Below, piece by piece: positions 56,113 to 62,914 of a stretch of DNA of 64,000 bases (positions are counted from its first letter, which is position 1; each line of letters opens with the position of its first letter). The DNA comes from Prorocentrum cordatum (Eukaryota; Sar; Dinophyceae; Prorocentrales; Prorocentraceae), in NCBI GenBank assembly GCA_963575745.1, contig CAUYUJ010013880.1, positions 50,001 through 114,000 of the forward strand. The letters run 5' to 3'. Below the pieces are notes generated by a model, which saw nothing but the letters and a program-made list of their open reading frames with translations, did no database searches and was not told the DNA's origin. Position numbers and translations under genes: made by a program.

Positions 56113-58616
56113 CGATGATGATGATGATGATGATAATGCCTCACGCACTTCGTGGTCCCAGATGTAGATCCACCTGAGGCCCTAGTGGGTACGTCCACAG
56201 CGGTTCCGCTCCATTTCGGCGCACCCCTCACACGTTTCGCCCCCAGTGGGTGCGCCCACCTGCGGCTCCCCGCCCACTTCGGCACACCCGCCCTTCTACG
56301 CCTCGTGCCCCCCGTAAGGAGATTCCCCTCCTTCGTCCAACCTGCCTTGATGTACACACACACACACACTTGCATGAAATGATTGGGCCCTTCGCCAAAC
56401 CACTATTTCGCACGGCTGGCGCTACAGCCTTGCTCCTGCATTCAACCACACAATTTCGCGAGCTTCCTCTCGCGCCGCGAAGCTCGCATGCATAGCCGTG
56501 CCGTCATCCTGACGGGCTGGGCGTTGAAAGAATGCGCCTTCGGCTGGCCCAGGATGGGCATATCCAGGAATTCCTCCTCCGCTTAGCGCCGCCGCCAGCA
56601 GGCTGGACGTTCCCTTGTCGCGCCACTGCCCCAGCACACGGACACGCACCTGAGAAAGACTGCGTTGTAGGGCACCCATGCATCGAACCACCAGAAGATG
56701 CATTTTAGCTCGTTGGCCGTTACCTCGTTAAATCCCTGGCGTCAGCGAGCAAGGTGATTTTGGCGACTGCACCCTCTGGTGCTTCAGTGCGCGTGCCGCG
56801 GAAGACGCCGTGGTGCACTCCCGTTTGCACCCGCCACTATCGCCACTCGCCGATTGTGCCGTAGGGTGACGTACAGACCTGACTCCCCACGGTGACGGGA
56901 TTGGGCCCTCATTGGTCCCTCGTGGCGGCTCTCCATGCGTGAGGCGCTCAGATGCCATGCGTCTCTTCTGATTCAGCGGCCCACGGCGGCACGGCACGTT
57001 CGGCAGGAGAAGACGATTCACATGCGGCCCAGGCTGCCAGGCTTTCTGTGACAGCTATACGTCAATGCCCATCAATAGGCAGTCCGTACGCCGCCCGTCC
57101 TCGACAGCATTCTTTGTGTTTGAGTCGCCTACGTTGTGCTGGTGGTGGTCGTCGTCGCGGTCGTGGCCGTGGTTGTGGTCCTGATCCCCTCCTACTCGTC
57201 GTATTCTTGCTCCTGCTCCTCCTCCTCTTCCTCCTCCTCCTCCTCCTCCTCTGTTCCCCCTCCTCCATCCTCCCCTCTCCACCTCCATCTCACTCCCCCC
57301 ATCCCCATCACCTCCTGCTCCTCTGCCTCCGAATCCTCCTCTCCGTCTGTTCCTCCCATGGCTCAACTCCCTGAAAGCCGTCGCCGCACGTCCCCAGTCG
57401 CCCTTTCTATATTTTTCGCTGTCTCTCTCTCTCTCTCTCTCTTTCTATCCCTCCCTCTCTGGGCTCCCCGCCCCGGGCGCCGATCCCGATGCCGGCGCAA
57501 TTCACGAGCAAGTGGCAAGGGCCGCACTCCTGTGGCGGGGCCGCGAATAAGGACTTCTTTCATCGGCAGCAGGGTTGCGCATGCGTGCTTGCCTATCTAC
57601 TGTTCGCGAGACTGTTCGCAAGACTTTCCACCGACAGGCCAGCTTGAACTGTCGGCGGTGGTTTGGCCCAAAATTTTCTAGGGAGAGCGCTCTTGGAATG
57701 GCAGCTCTGCCGATGGAAGCTGCTTGCCGATGAGCGAAGGATGATGAGAAGGAGTGGGAGGAGGACCTCTGGGCCGACTGGCCCCCCCAAGCGCTCATCT
57801 CATCCCCATTCCCCTCCCTGTTGTCCTCCGACATCCTCACTTCCCCCTTTCCCTCCCCTTCCCCCCTTCCTTTGCTCGTTCCCCCCTTCCCCTCCGCCCT
57901 GTTCTCATCCACCTGCTCCCGCCTCCCTTGCCGCAGGGACAGCAGTAAGTTTAACAAGGGCTTGCATGAGTTGCAGAGGGCCTGTTTCAGGGCGGAAAAA
58001 GGACGCGAGCAAGGAGGGGAAACTGGAGACGAGGGGAAACTGGAGGATGGTGGGAGGACGGACGGGAATGGGGCAGAGTGGATGATGGATGAGAGGGTTG
58101 GGGGTGCGAGGGCGAAAGAGATGGAGCAGAAAAAGCCCTCACTCCCTTCCTCCTCCGCCCGTCCCCTTGCTCCACTGATGCAACTGCTCTGCCCAGGTGG
58201 TCAGACCCCCCCAAAACTTCAGAAGTGAATGGACGAAAAGAAGACCCTCAGAGCTGATGTCGAAACAATATCGGGGGGGGTTCGAACCCACCGGCTTTCG
58301 GATAGGGAGAAAGAGGATGAGGAGCAGGAGGAAAACCACAATAAACCCAGGATGCATCAGGGATGATGGAATATACCCTTTCGCCCCAGATCACCTCATC
58401 ACAAGTCGTTACACGCCTTCGTATTCGTCGCGCGCAACGCACCCCCAAAAAGAAACACGAGATGGACCTGCCGCTGAAGCGAAACATCCGTTTCTTGACA
58501 AGCTCAGGTCTTGCATCCTTCTAGCGATTATTACCCATCACTGCGTCCAACGGTGTGTCCACCGATAATGCCGTTTTGAAAAAAGGAGCCGCCCGACCAC
58601 CTGCGCAACTCTTGCA

Positions 58617-58662
<46 letters not shown>

Positions 58663-61600
58663 CCGGGGGACATGCAAAGCGAAAACCCAATTTTGGGAAG
58701 GAGCTGCCACCCATCTGCGCAGTTTTCTTACAACGTGCTACAGAAATGGGTCAACTTTCTGGTCGTTGCCTCATGGAGAAATTTGCCGCGCGACAAGCCC
58801 AGCCGCACGCACTTGTAAGCGCCATCGTTGTGGGCGTCGTCGTCGGTGAATTCCTAATGCGGCCACGGAGCGCGTGGAGGGCGTGCCGGTGTGCGGCGGG
58901 GCCGCCGCGCGTGCGCCGCCGCTGGGGCCTTCGAACATCGCGAGGCGAACGAGATGAGGGAGGGGCCAGCAACTGGACTGCGGCGTGGGTGCGGGCGAGG
59001 AAAGCTAACGCGGGCGAGCGGGAGGTCTCCTTGGTTTGGCCACAGTTCCACGCGCCGCCATTTCGCGTGAACCTTCTTCCCAGCTCTTGCTCCCCGTTCC
59101 CAATTTCCGTCGCGCATGGCGGCCCTGTCCGCCTGTCCCGCGGCGGCCCGAGCCCCGGGCGCCGCCGTTGCGCCCGCGCCCTTCCCTCGTTCTCCTTTCC
59201 TTCGCGTCCTCGCGCCCTGACTGCCGCGGCTCCAGGCAGGGCGCGGCGCGGAGTTCACGCGGCGCGCGCTGGCCCTCGGGCCGCCGGCGACGCGCGCGGG
59301 TCGTCCGCGGCGCGGGGCAAGAAAAAGTAGACGGCTGACGACTGGCGAAATGCTGGGCAAAGCGCGCGGGAGTCGGGCAGCTCCTGAAGCCAGAGCGCAG
59401 GGGAGTCCCCGCGACGCGCGCTCAGCGCCCCGAGAGGATTCCAACGACGCGCGCGTGTCGTTCGCGGCGCCAGGCTAAAAACTTTGACAGAAGACAAAAT
59501 GCGAGGCTCAGGCAACGCGGATCAACTCGGATAAACTCGGTGATGCCCAGTTCCTTGGCGAAGGCCGTCGCCCCTTTCCTGCGCCAGTTCGTGCGCGTCG
59601 CAAACTGCTCCAGCTGCTTCCGCAGGGCTGGCGGCCCTGCCAGGAATAACTCGATGCCCGCCGCCCGCATGAGCAGGCGGTCGTCGTGGCGCATGGCTCC
59701 CGAGAGCAGCGCGTAGAGCTCCGGCCACCAGCCGTCGTCCTCCTTCTTGCCGATCCGGATATCGCGGCGGCCGCAGTTCACGATCACGCCAGGGCATCGT
59801 CGGTCAAGAAAGGGGCGTGCTGAACAGCAGACCGCCCAGGGCGACAGCCCATAGAACCGAACAGATTTGGCTACAGACTGCTCTCGTCCAGGTTGTGGAG
59901 CTTCTTCTGGGGCCGCGAAACATGTGAGCGGTGTGCCGACATGGGCATGCGGTGGGCGGGGAGCCGCATGCGAACCCTGCCGCTGAAGTCTTGGGTGGAG
60001 TTCCCATGGGGCCACGAAGCGTGTGAGGGGTGTGCCGAAATAGACATGCGGTGGGCGGGGGGCCGCCTGCGAACCCTGCCGCTAGGGCCTTCGGTGGAGC
60101 TCCTTACGGGGTCACGAAGCGTATGGATAGTGAACCGACATAGGCATGCGGTGGGCGGGGAACAACATGCACCACATGCGAAACCCGCATTGGGACCTTC
60201 GTTGGAGCTTCCTACGGGGCCACGCACCGTTTGAGGGGCGTGCCGAAATAAAAATGTGGAGGGCGGCCGCTGAGCTTTCGGTGGGGGCCCCCTTGGGGCC
60301 ACGAAGCGCGTGAACGGTGTACCGAAAATGACATGCGATGGGCGGGGAACCGCATGCGAATCCTAACGCTGGGGCCCTCGGGGGCGCTCCCATGGGGCCA
60401 GGAAGCGTGTGATGGGTGTGCGCAAATGGACATGCGGTGGGCAGGCAACCGCATGTAAACCCTGCCGTTGGGGTTTTCGGTGGAGCGTGGTGGGCGGGGA
60501 ACCGCATGTGAACCCTGCCATTGGGGCATTCGGTGGGTCTGCCCATGGGGCCACGTAGCGTGTGAAGGGTGTGCCGAAACTGACATGAGTGGGCGGAGAA
60601 CTTGATGTGAACCCTGCTCGTGGAGCCTTCGGTGGAAGTCCCTATGGGGCCACGAAGCGTGTGAGGTGTGTGTGTGTGTGTGTGCCGAAATTGGCATGCG
60701 GTTGGGTGGGGGCCGCATGCGAACCCTGCCTCTGGGGCTTTCGGTGGAGCTCACTACAAGCCAACAGCGCGTGAACGGTGTGCCGTAATGGTTGAAATGC
60801 GGAAGGCGAAGGCGACCATGGGAGGAAGGAGGGGTAGGAGGGAGTGAGTGAGGAACGCGGGGCGCTGTCCATTCAAAACGAGGGCCCCACACTACAGGAG
60901 GGCATGGAGAAGGAAGCCGTCCTCCATCCATTTAAGTAACTGTTGAAGACATGTGAAAAGAGTGGGCGCGGCGCCATGGCGGGAACCACATTTTGACCTC
61001 CCCCCCACCTTGTAAGTTGTGAGGCGGATGCGCGTGGTGCTACAGCGGGCCCCGTCGAAGAAGATACCGCCGTCCATCCTTCTAACTGCTGCAAGATGTT
61101 ACGACGAGTGTGCGCCCCGATAAAGCGAAAACGCAATTTTGAAAAACACCCTGGTCACTGTTGGGCGCTGTAGCAACATTTTGCGACGAACGCCTGCGGC
61201 GCTGAGGCGAGAGCCCCATCCGGACTCACTCCCTCTTTGTTTTTTGTTTGGTACGCGGGCGCGCGAAGCAAGTCGAACGCCGAGTACGCTAGGGCGGGCC
61301 GCGCCGAAGCGAAGGAAAAAACAGCGAAACTACGCCGCCACACAGCGGGGCAGAGCGAAACGCAGCCAAAATGGCGCGGGAGGCCCCTCACAGGTCACTC
61401 CCTCTATCCTTGCAGCTGCTGCAGACTTGTAGCACGAATGTGCGCGGCGTTCGGGCGACACCCACATTTCAAAAACCACTCCCCTTCAGCCTTGTGCTGT
61501 AGCAGTCTTTCAAAAAGGAATGTGAGCGGCACTGGAAGGATACCCTCATCTTGAAAGCCACCCCTTTCCCTTCCCCGTCCGTGCAGCTGTGCCGAACTTC

Positions 61601-61952
61601 CAGATCTGGGATTATAGATGATGAAGAAGACTCGAGCGAAATGCCCAGCCCGCCCTACCGACACGTGACAATAGAGAGAGAGAGAGAGAGAGCTGTCTGC
61701 AAGGAAACAGGATGGGGCGAGCAGGTGTAAGACGATGAAGAGGAGGAGGAGGAGGAGGAGGAGGAGGAGGAGGAGGAGAAGGAGGAGGAGGAGGAGGAGG
61801 AGCAGCAGCAGCAGCAGCAGCGAGGAGCAAGGAGAAGAGATGAGGAGCCCATCGTGGGCTCGCCTCCGCCACGCGCTGGAACAGCGCCACCACGCTCTCC
61901 TCGTCCGAGACGTCCACCGCCAGCGGCACCGCGCGGCCCGGTTGCGCGGCAC
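31102..61952 (-). CDS. short-chain dehydrogenase/reductase, seven exons identified, 5' end beyond window
   Basis: Spliced exons give about 200 residues of a classical Rossmann-fold NAD(P)-dependent SDR. In order they carry VDVSDEES, LVNCAG (NNAG variant), MAVNVLG (catalytic Asn), GSIAV (catalytic Ser), YTTSK (catalytic Tyr and Lys), HPGNV, EDVASCVVQMA and LTVMPTRQPLVGRG. The tetrad is intact and phases match at every junction, so the gene looks functional. The C-terminus resembles COG4221/YdfG-like enzymes (family memory; substrate unknown). The N-terminal TGxxxGIG exon and ATG must lie right of 64000. The stop is probably in an unidentified last exon below 31102. The introns hold satellites, mobile elements and an SL retrocopy. 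No promoter is visible. Confidence 0.88.
31195..31330 (+). repeat. (GGA)n tract beside SDR exon 7
   Basis: A GGA run, the inverted partner of 30795-31072. Confidence 0.95.
31485..31600 (+). repeat. dispersed repeat C, copy 1
   Basis: Contains AATCACGACGGGAGG, CTGGGGGCCCT and ACGACTCAGGA. Related copies at 48605-48722, 51368-51425 (partial) and 63665-63775 (inverted). Confidence 0.75.
31601..33003. repeat. purine and pyrimidine tracts and microsatellites, SDR intron
   Basis: GGA/GAT-rich 31615-31850, CCT-rich 32060-32200, (GTTT)n 32405-32470, (CT)n 32490-32575 and (TA)n 32590-32615. 32640-33000 is GC-rich and unassigned. Confidence 0.6.
33004..33350 (+). mobile_element. family A element copy 3 with internal insertion
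   Basis: Ends as in family A (AGTCGGGGCGTTGACC and CGCCCCGACTG-TA). About 165 bp of unrelated sequence (33027-33185) sits between CTAAGG and AAGGAGCCCC, which are adjacent in other copies. Confidence 0.8.
33530..33770 (+). repeat. (CCATA)n microsatellite
   Basis: Pentanucleotide repeats with interruptions, running straight into the 77-bp array. Confidence 0.95.
33771..35660 (+). repeat. 77-bp minisatellite, about 25 copies
   Basis: Unit: ACCATACTATTTACATGG, TTTCGTGCCCCTCCCACC, CCTCCAGGGAGGCCCCGCC, TGAGCGAGGAGGGTATCGGA. Copies are near-identical and mostly 76-78 bp; one unit near 34880 is shortened. Two decayed units follow a CCT run at 35740-35880. The unit length is not a multiple of three and each unit supplies a TGA, so the ORFs are artefacts. 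It lies in the last SDR intron. Confidence 0.97.
35661..36680. other. CCT run, decayed 77-bp units and unassigned sequence
   Basis: CCT run 35675-35725, two decayed minisatellite units, then about 800 bp without a feature I can support. Confidence 0.45.
36680..37215 (+). repeat. CCT-rich tracts
   Basis: Two long CCT blocks (36680-36885, 37040-37215) separated by about 150 bp of unique sequence. Confidence 0.85.
37634..37708 (-). CDS. SDR exon 6
   Basis: Acceptor TATCAG|G, donor GCC|GT, 75 bp, phase 0 to 0. Encodes FVSAEDVASCVVQMA after an acidic/basic helix. AGGAGA is shared by both edges of the preceding intron. An AT-rich (TA)n run lies just upstream of the acceptor. Confidence 0.85.
37740..37885. 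repeat. (TA)n and (GA)n microsatellites
   Basis: Alternating TATA and GAGA blocks. Confidence 0.95.
38230..38492 (+). repeat. (GGA)n tract
   Basis: GGAGGA with GCGGAG interruptions, 260 bp, the inverted counterpart of the CCT blocks at 36.7-37.2 kb on the other side of exon 6. Confidence 0.95.
38680..38805 (+). repeat. dispersed repeat H, copy 2
   Basis: AAACCATGGCCGGCGGCACG and GAAGAGGCGCCATGACATCT. Confidence 0.8.
38806..39921. other. intron sequence, unassigned
   Basis: Both strands read as open for long stretches (for example minus 39226-39651). No motif or splice pair was convincing. Confidence 0.35.
39922..40097 (+). mobile_element. small inverted-repeat element, family A copy 4
   Basis: Flanked by TA on both sides. 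The left end is the variant CGGTGGGGGCGTTGACC, the right end the standard CGCCCCGACTG, so it bridges subfamilies A and A2. Confidence 0.88.
40585..40800 (+). repeat. dispersed repeat R, copy 1
   Basis: GAAGCCTTCCACGAGAGACC through GGCACCCTGGAGGCAAGCAG and TTTCTTGGCATGGG. A copy lies at 51424-51615 and a short piece at 51050-51090. It ends within a few bases of the exon 5 donor. Confidence 0.8.
40807..40904 (-). CDS. SDR exon 5
   Basis: Acceptor CCGCAG|G, phase 1 in. Encodes LTRSLALDGRPHN and VGIVHPGNV. The donor is best read as GAG|GA (noncanonical GA). 98 bp. AGGCCT is present at both edges of the upstream intron. Confidence 0.88.
41000..41215 (+). repeat. (GGA)n/(GGAT)n tract
   Basis: GGATGGAGGATGGA grades into GGAGGA. 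Confidence 0.95.
41216..42581. other. intron sequence, unassigned
   Basis: Mixed-composition sequence between the GGA tract and the retrocopy. The 3' end of the retrocopy could extend into 42.4 kb, but no poly(A)-type tail (T run on the plus strand) was seen. Confidence 0.35.
42582..44001 (-). pseudogene. processed retrocopy with spliced leader, unknown protein
   Basis: It begins at ATG 44001, 35 bases after a full DinoSL. The first frame runs open to 43117 (294 codons) and includes LVHVAELEAQLLAMF and ESVDEVESGTLEELEGG with strongly G/C-ending codons. From about 43260 the protein-like reading moves to another frame (GEFRVASDFREALLGG), returns near 43070 (SDTVEGTDGDSVDGDD), then shifts again and ends LDALMKAFSAEIAANEA before a TAA at 42582. 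That implies at least three frameshifts, from decay or assembly error. No intron is needed, as expected for a copied mRNA. No family recognised. Alternative: a shorter intact 294-codon ORF. Confidence 0.7.
44037..44058 (-). other. dinoflagellate spliced leader sequence (DinoSL), 22 nt
   Basis: The minus strand reads T, then CCGTAGCCATTTTGG, then CTCAAG: all 22 positions of the conserved dinoflagellate leader, with T at the variable first base. It is followed by CTGGCTCGG, not by a GT donor, so it is not an SL RNA gene. A leader in front of an ORF in genomic DNA marks a reverse-transcribed mature mRNA (known in dinoflagellates). Confidence 0.96.
44059..44227. mobile_element. small inverted-repeat element, family A2 copy 2
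   Basis: CGGTGGGGGCATTGGATAAG at the left is mirrored by CTTATCCAACGCCCCCACCG at the right. 169 bp. Its left end touches the first base of the spliced leader with no spacer, and the usual TA is missing at both ends. Confidence 0.88.
44228..45383. other. intron sequence, unassigned
   Basis: Contains a short direct duplication (AATCCAGACKCGCTCGGGCG, 44427-44475). No other feature. Confidence 0.35.
45384..45644. mobile_element. small inverted-repeat element, family P
   Basis: The 28-bp termini (CCCTGACTCCGGATCCGCCC, then TACTTTGG) match inverted with one mismatch. The interior repeats TTTCCGCCCTACTT three or four times. Flanking AA on both sides. Single copy in the window. Confidence 0.88.
45645..46518. 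repeat. GGCTCCGG minisatellite, CCT/CTT and GGA tracts
   Basis: Degenerate 12-bp GGCTCCGGCCCC units 45720-45900, CTTCTTCCTCCT 46005-46110 and GGA-rich 46305-46410. Confidence 0.6.
46519..46636 (-). CDS. SDR exon 4 (catalytic Ser, Tyr, Lys)
   Basis: Acceptor GACAG|G, donor AAG|GC, 118 bp, phase 0 to 1. Encodes GGRIINVGSIAV and, 13 residues after the Ser, the catalytic YTTSK, then HALQG completed across the next junction. Confidence 0.92.
46637..46994. other. intron sequence, unassigned
   Basis: No feature seen beyond open minus-strand reading. Confidence 0.3.
46995..47171 (+). mobile_element. small inverted-repeat element, family A copy 5
   Basis: 177 bp with TA duplicated on both sides. 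Ends CAGTCGGGACGTTGACC and CGCCCCGACTG. Confidence 0.92.
47320..47477. mobile_element. small inverted-repeat element with 7-bp target duplication
   Basis: TTACCAGCC and TATCCCTATCCCT ends, inverted at the right with few changes. CAACTGC is duplicated exactly on both sides (47313-47319, 47478-47484). 158 bp, no ORF. Confidence 0.9.
47485..48257. other. intron sequence, unassigned
   Basis: GC-rich, open on the minus strand in places; no gene called. Confidence 0.3.
48258..48442. mobile_element. small inverted-repeat element, family B copy 3
   Basis: TTAA then GTCGGGCCTGTCCCC at the left. The right terminus is cut after GTAGGGGGACAGGGG. Confidence 0.8.
48605..48722 (+). repeat. dispersed repeat C, copy 2
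   Basis: AATCACGACGGGAGGT, CTGGGGGCCCTTGCCGGGCC, ACGACTCAGGATGAA. Confidence 0.8.
48778..48990 (+). mobile_element. small inverted-repeat element, family D copy 2
   Basis: About 48-bp inverted ends: TTTGGACGCCCGAAATGGG, TACGGAA, then GGGCAYAATGCCCA. Only a handful of mismatches. Opposite in orientation to 29020-29230. Confidence 0.9.
49060..49745. repeat. ACGTATACG-rich degenerate repeat
   Basis: Units of about 25 bp with CGTATRCGRMACGTAT from 49310. The flank before it is unassigned. Confidence 0.6.
49830..50690 (+). repeat. degenerate satellite of about 75 bp, roughly 11 copies
   Basis: Recurring order: TCTGCGGGAGGCTGGGATCG, GCGCATTT, CGATTGAACAC, GGGACATGCA. Confidence 0.8.
50690..50830 (+). 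repeat. dispersed repeat H, copy 3
   Basis: AAATCATGGCCGGCGTCACG and AAGAGGCGCCCTGAAATCTG. Confidence 0.8.
50831..51367. repeat. GC-rich sequence, R fragment, CCT tract and (GTC)n
   Basis: R fragment 51050-51090, CCT tract 51095-51180, GTCGTC 51255-51300. Confidence 0.55.
51368..51615 (+). repeat. chimera of repeat C (partial) and repeat R copy 2
   Basis: C sequence breaks off at GGGGGCCCTTGCAGTGGGGG and continues as R, suggesting insertion or template switching between the families. Confidence 0.7.
51662..51809. mobile_element. small inverted-repeat element, family B copy 4
   Basis: GTCGGGCGTGTCCCCCTACA at the left; a diverged GGGACGTACCCGAC at the right. Confidence 0.8.
51810..52664. other. 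purine-rich and unassigned intron sequence
   Basis: GAGGAAGG-rich 51840-52150, CCT run 52590-52640. Confidence 0.4.
52665..52860 (+). repeat. AGGAATCCTC minisatellite, left array
   Basis: Degenerate 12-bp units CTCAGGAATCCC. Confidence 0.85.
53045..53815 (+). repeat. telomere-like degenerate CCCTAA/CCCTACAGA array
   Basis: Runs of ACCCTACAGACCCTAACCCT for about 770 bp with many point changes. It resembles CCCTAAA-type telomere repeats but is internal and irregular. Confidence 0.8.
53950..54575 (+). repeat. AGGAATCCTC minisatellite, right array
   Basis: Same 12-bp unit and orientation as 52665-52860, so the telomere-like array is sandwiched between two arrays of one family. Confidence 0.85.
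54655..54718 (+). repeat. 21-bp tandem repeat, three copies
   Basis: GGTTGGGATCTGAACCGTTC. Confidence 0.9.
54719..55093. other. intron sequence
   Basis: A few CTTGGGG-type units near 54860-54960; otherwise unassigned. Confidence 0.4.
55094..55179 (-). CDS. SDR exon 3 (catalytic Asn)
   Basis: Acceptor GGGAG|G, donor GAG|GC, 86 bp, phase 1 to 0. Encodes ELSAETFSRVMAVNVLG and FLCARE. AGGC is present at both edges of the following intron. Confidence 0.9.
55590..56142. repeat. (GAT)n microsatellite
   Basis: About 550 bp of GAT/GAC repeats, the second GAT locus after 1481-1643. Confidence 0.95.
56145..56330 (-). repeat. satellite G, locus 4
   Basis: CACTTCGTGGTCCCAGATG and CACCCCTCACACGTTTCG. 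Confidence 0.65.
56331..57189. other. intron sequence, unassigned
   Basis: Short open pieces on the minus strand (56735-56646 and 56576-56514) have splice-like edges, but they lie inside the SDR intron and match no family. Confidence 0.3.
57190..57450 (+). repeat. CCT-rich and (CT)n tracts
   Basis: CCTCCTCTTCCTCC 57205-57265 and CTCTCT 57421-57445, the latter just past the exon 2 donor. Confidence 0.8.
57481..57529 (-). CDS. SDR exon 2 (NCAG motif)
   Basis: Acceptor CCACAG|G, donor ATCG|GC, only 49 bp, phase 0 to 1. Encodes CGPCHLLVNCAGIGIG, the conserved strand-4 NNAG segment with Cys at the second position. Too short to show as an ORF; found by fitting the gap between exons 1 and 3. Confidence 0.88.
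57530..58199. other. intron sequence with CCCCTTCC-rich tract
   Basis: Pyrimidine-rich 57780-57930, otherwise unassigned. Confidence 0.4.
58200..58560. repeat. compound block related to 26.3-26.7 kb
   Basis: Shares AACCCAGGATGCATCA and GAAGCGAAACATC with that locus; continues into satellite I, as it does there. Confidence 0.5.
58565..58790 (+). repeat. satellite I, locus 4, with (GT)n
   Basis: Units with CTGCGCAACTCTTGCAC; (GT)n 58619-58662. Confidence 0.65.
59519..59822 (-). CDS. coding fragment, unknown protein
   Basis: About 100 residues in one minus frame with G/C-ending codons and balanced composition: KKEDDGWWPELYALLSG, RHDDRLLMRAAGIELFLAG, LRKQLEQFATRTNW, AFAKELGITEF. Possible acceptor GTTCAG near 59824 and GT donor after ATCCGA. 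It lies inside the first SDR intron on the same strand, so it may be a retrocopied fragment or an exon of an overlapping gene. No family recognised. Confidence 0.5.
59880..60895 (+). repeat. satellite G, locus 5 (largest array)
   Basis: Nine or ten units of about 100-110 bp: GGGGCCACGAAGCGTGTGAG, GGGTGTGCCGAAAT, CATGCGGTGGGCGGGG, CCGCATGCGAACCCTGCCG. The tail (60840-60895) is shared inverted with 4985-5040. Confidence 0.88.
60900..61560 (+). repeat. satellite I, locus 5
   Basis: Units with CTGCTGCAGACTTG, ACGAATGTGCGCGGCG and CATTTTGAAAAAC. Confidence 0.75.
61735..61835 (+). repeat. (GGA)n and (AGC)n tract beside SDR exon 1
   Basis: GGAGGA followed by GCAGCAGCA, about 30 bp from the exon. 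Confidence 0.95.
61864..61952 (-). CDS. first SDR exon in window
   Basis: Acceptor GCGCAG|G, entered in phase 1. Encodes VDVSDEESVVALFQRV, the SDR region between strand 3 and helix 4. The donor is ambiguous within a shared GGAG (GAG|GC, or GCG|GA three bases earlier); either gives the same protein. The dinucleotide-binding exon should lie to the right, beyond 64000. Confidence 0.88.
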
Positions 61953-62725
61953 CTGCGCCCCCGGGGGGGGGGGGGCCAGCCCGGGCTCTTTCCAAGGGGG
62001 GGGGCCATCACTCGGGGGCTGCCAAATCTGTCCCTGGCCCGAGTCGTCCCGAGTTGCCCCCCAGATTTTCACGCCATTTTTGGTCCCCCTAAGGCCCGCT
62101 GGGCCTCGCGTGAGGGATGATCTGGAGGCCATCCGGGCCTCCTCGGCTGTCCTGGCGGCACCTTGGGCTGGGGACACCTCTAGCCAGACCCGACCCAGGA
62201 AGGCCGCCCACATGGGGCTATGCTGTAGCGGATGGGGTCGGAGGGTCGCAGCGTATCGCCGATGTGTTGGCGATGCACGGGCGATGTCGGGATGGGAAAA
62301 ACGAGCACGGGAACACGCGCCGGATCGCTGATGCATCGGAGGTGTGGTGCGAACCTCCGGCCCCGCCCACCACGGCCCCACTTGGACGGCCTGGGCCCCC
62401 GACCTCCGGAGACCCCGAGGGCCTCTGGAGATCCGGACCAAATCTAGATCATCGAACCTCGATGGTCGAACCTCCCCTCCTCGAACATCGGCCCCTGGGA
62501 CCTTTCCGAGGGCGTGCCGTGGCCGGAACTTGGGGGCGGACCCGGCCGTGGCGACGATGGCGCCCCCAGAGGCCCAAAAGGCTTTCGAACGCCCCAAAAG
62601 CCCGATCCACGAACCTCGATCCTCGAACCTCCCTGCGGGGACCGGCGGACTCTCGTCGGCGGAGGAAAGGGGAGGGAGACTTCGTCTCCACATGGCCCCC
62701 GAACCTGGGCCTCCTCATCTTGGCG
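61953..62725. other. intron sequence with diverged direct repeats
   Basis: CGAACCTCGATSSTCGAACC occurs at 62453 and 62612. No SDR N-terminal motif found. Confidence 0.4.
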
Positions 62726-62885
62726 GCGCGCACAAGGGGGTGGAGGGAGGGGGGAGGGCTTCTTAGAAGGAGGCCGCTTCTTAGAAGGCGCCGGCCTTGC
62801 ATCTATAGACAAGGCCCGCGCCTTCTAAGAAGCAGGGGTGCTTCTAAGGAGCCTTCCCCCCTCCCCCTGCCCCCTTCTGCGCGCG
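62726..62885. mobile_element. long near-perfect hairpin
   Basis: Arms of about 75 bp (GCGCGCACAAGGGGG, GCTTCTTAGAAG, GAAGGCGCCGGCCTTG) pair with the complement, leaving a loop of about 10 bases (CATCTATAGA). It could be a foldback element or a small-RNA precursor; no target duplication seen. Confidence 0.85.
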
Positions 62886-62914
62886 ACTGATCCTCTCCCG
62901 CCCCGGGCCCCCAT

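Noticed and set aside
56514-56735. Two minus-strand pieces (GFNEVTANELKCIF and EFLDMPILGQPKAH) with AG|G and GT edges
   Set aside because: They lie inside the SDR intron, match no family, have ordinary base composition, and their join needs an arbitrary donor. Probably chance.
58270-58300. tRNA-like TTCGAACCCACC
   Set aside because: No acceptor, D or anticodon stems can be folded around it. The same holds for 24835-24870 and 19565-19590.
61368-61386. AGCCAAAATGGC, a 12-base leader core
   Set aside because: The core is palindromic and lies in satellite I; the flanks do not match the leader.
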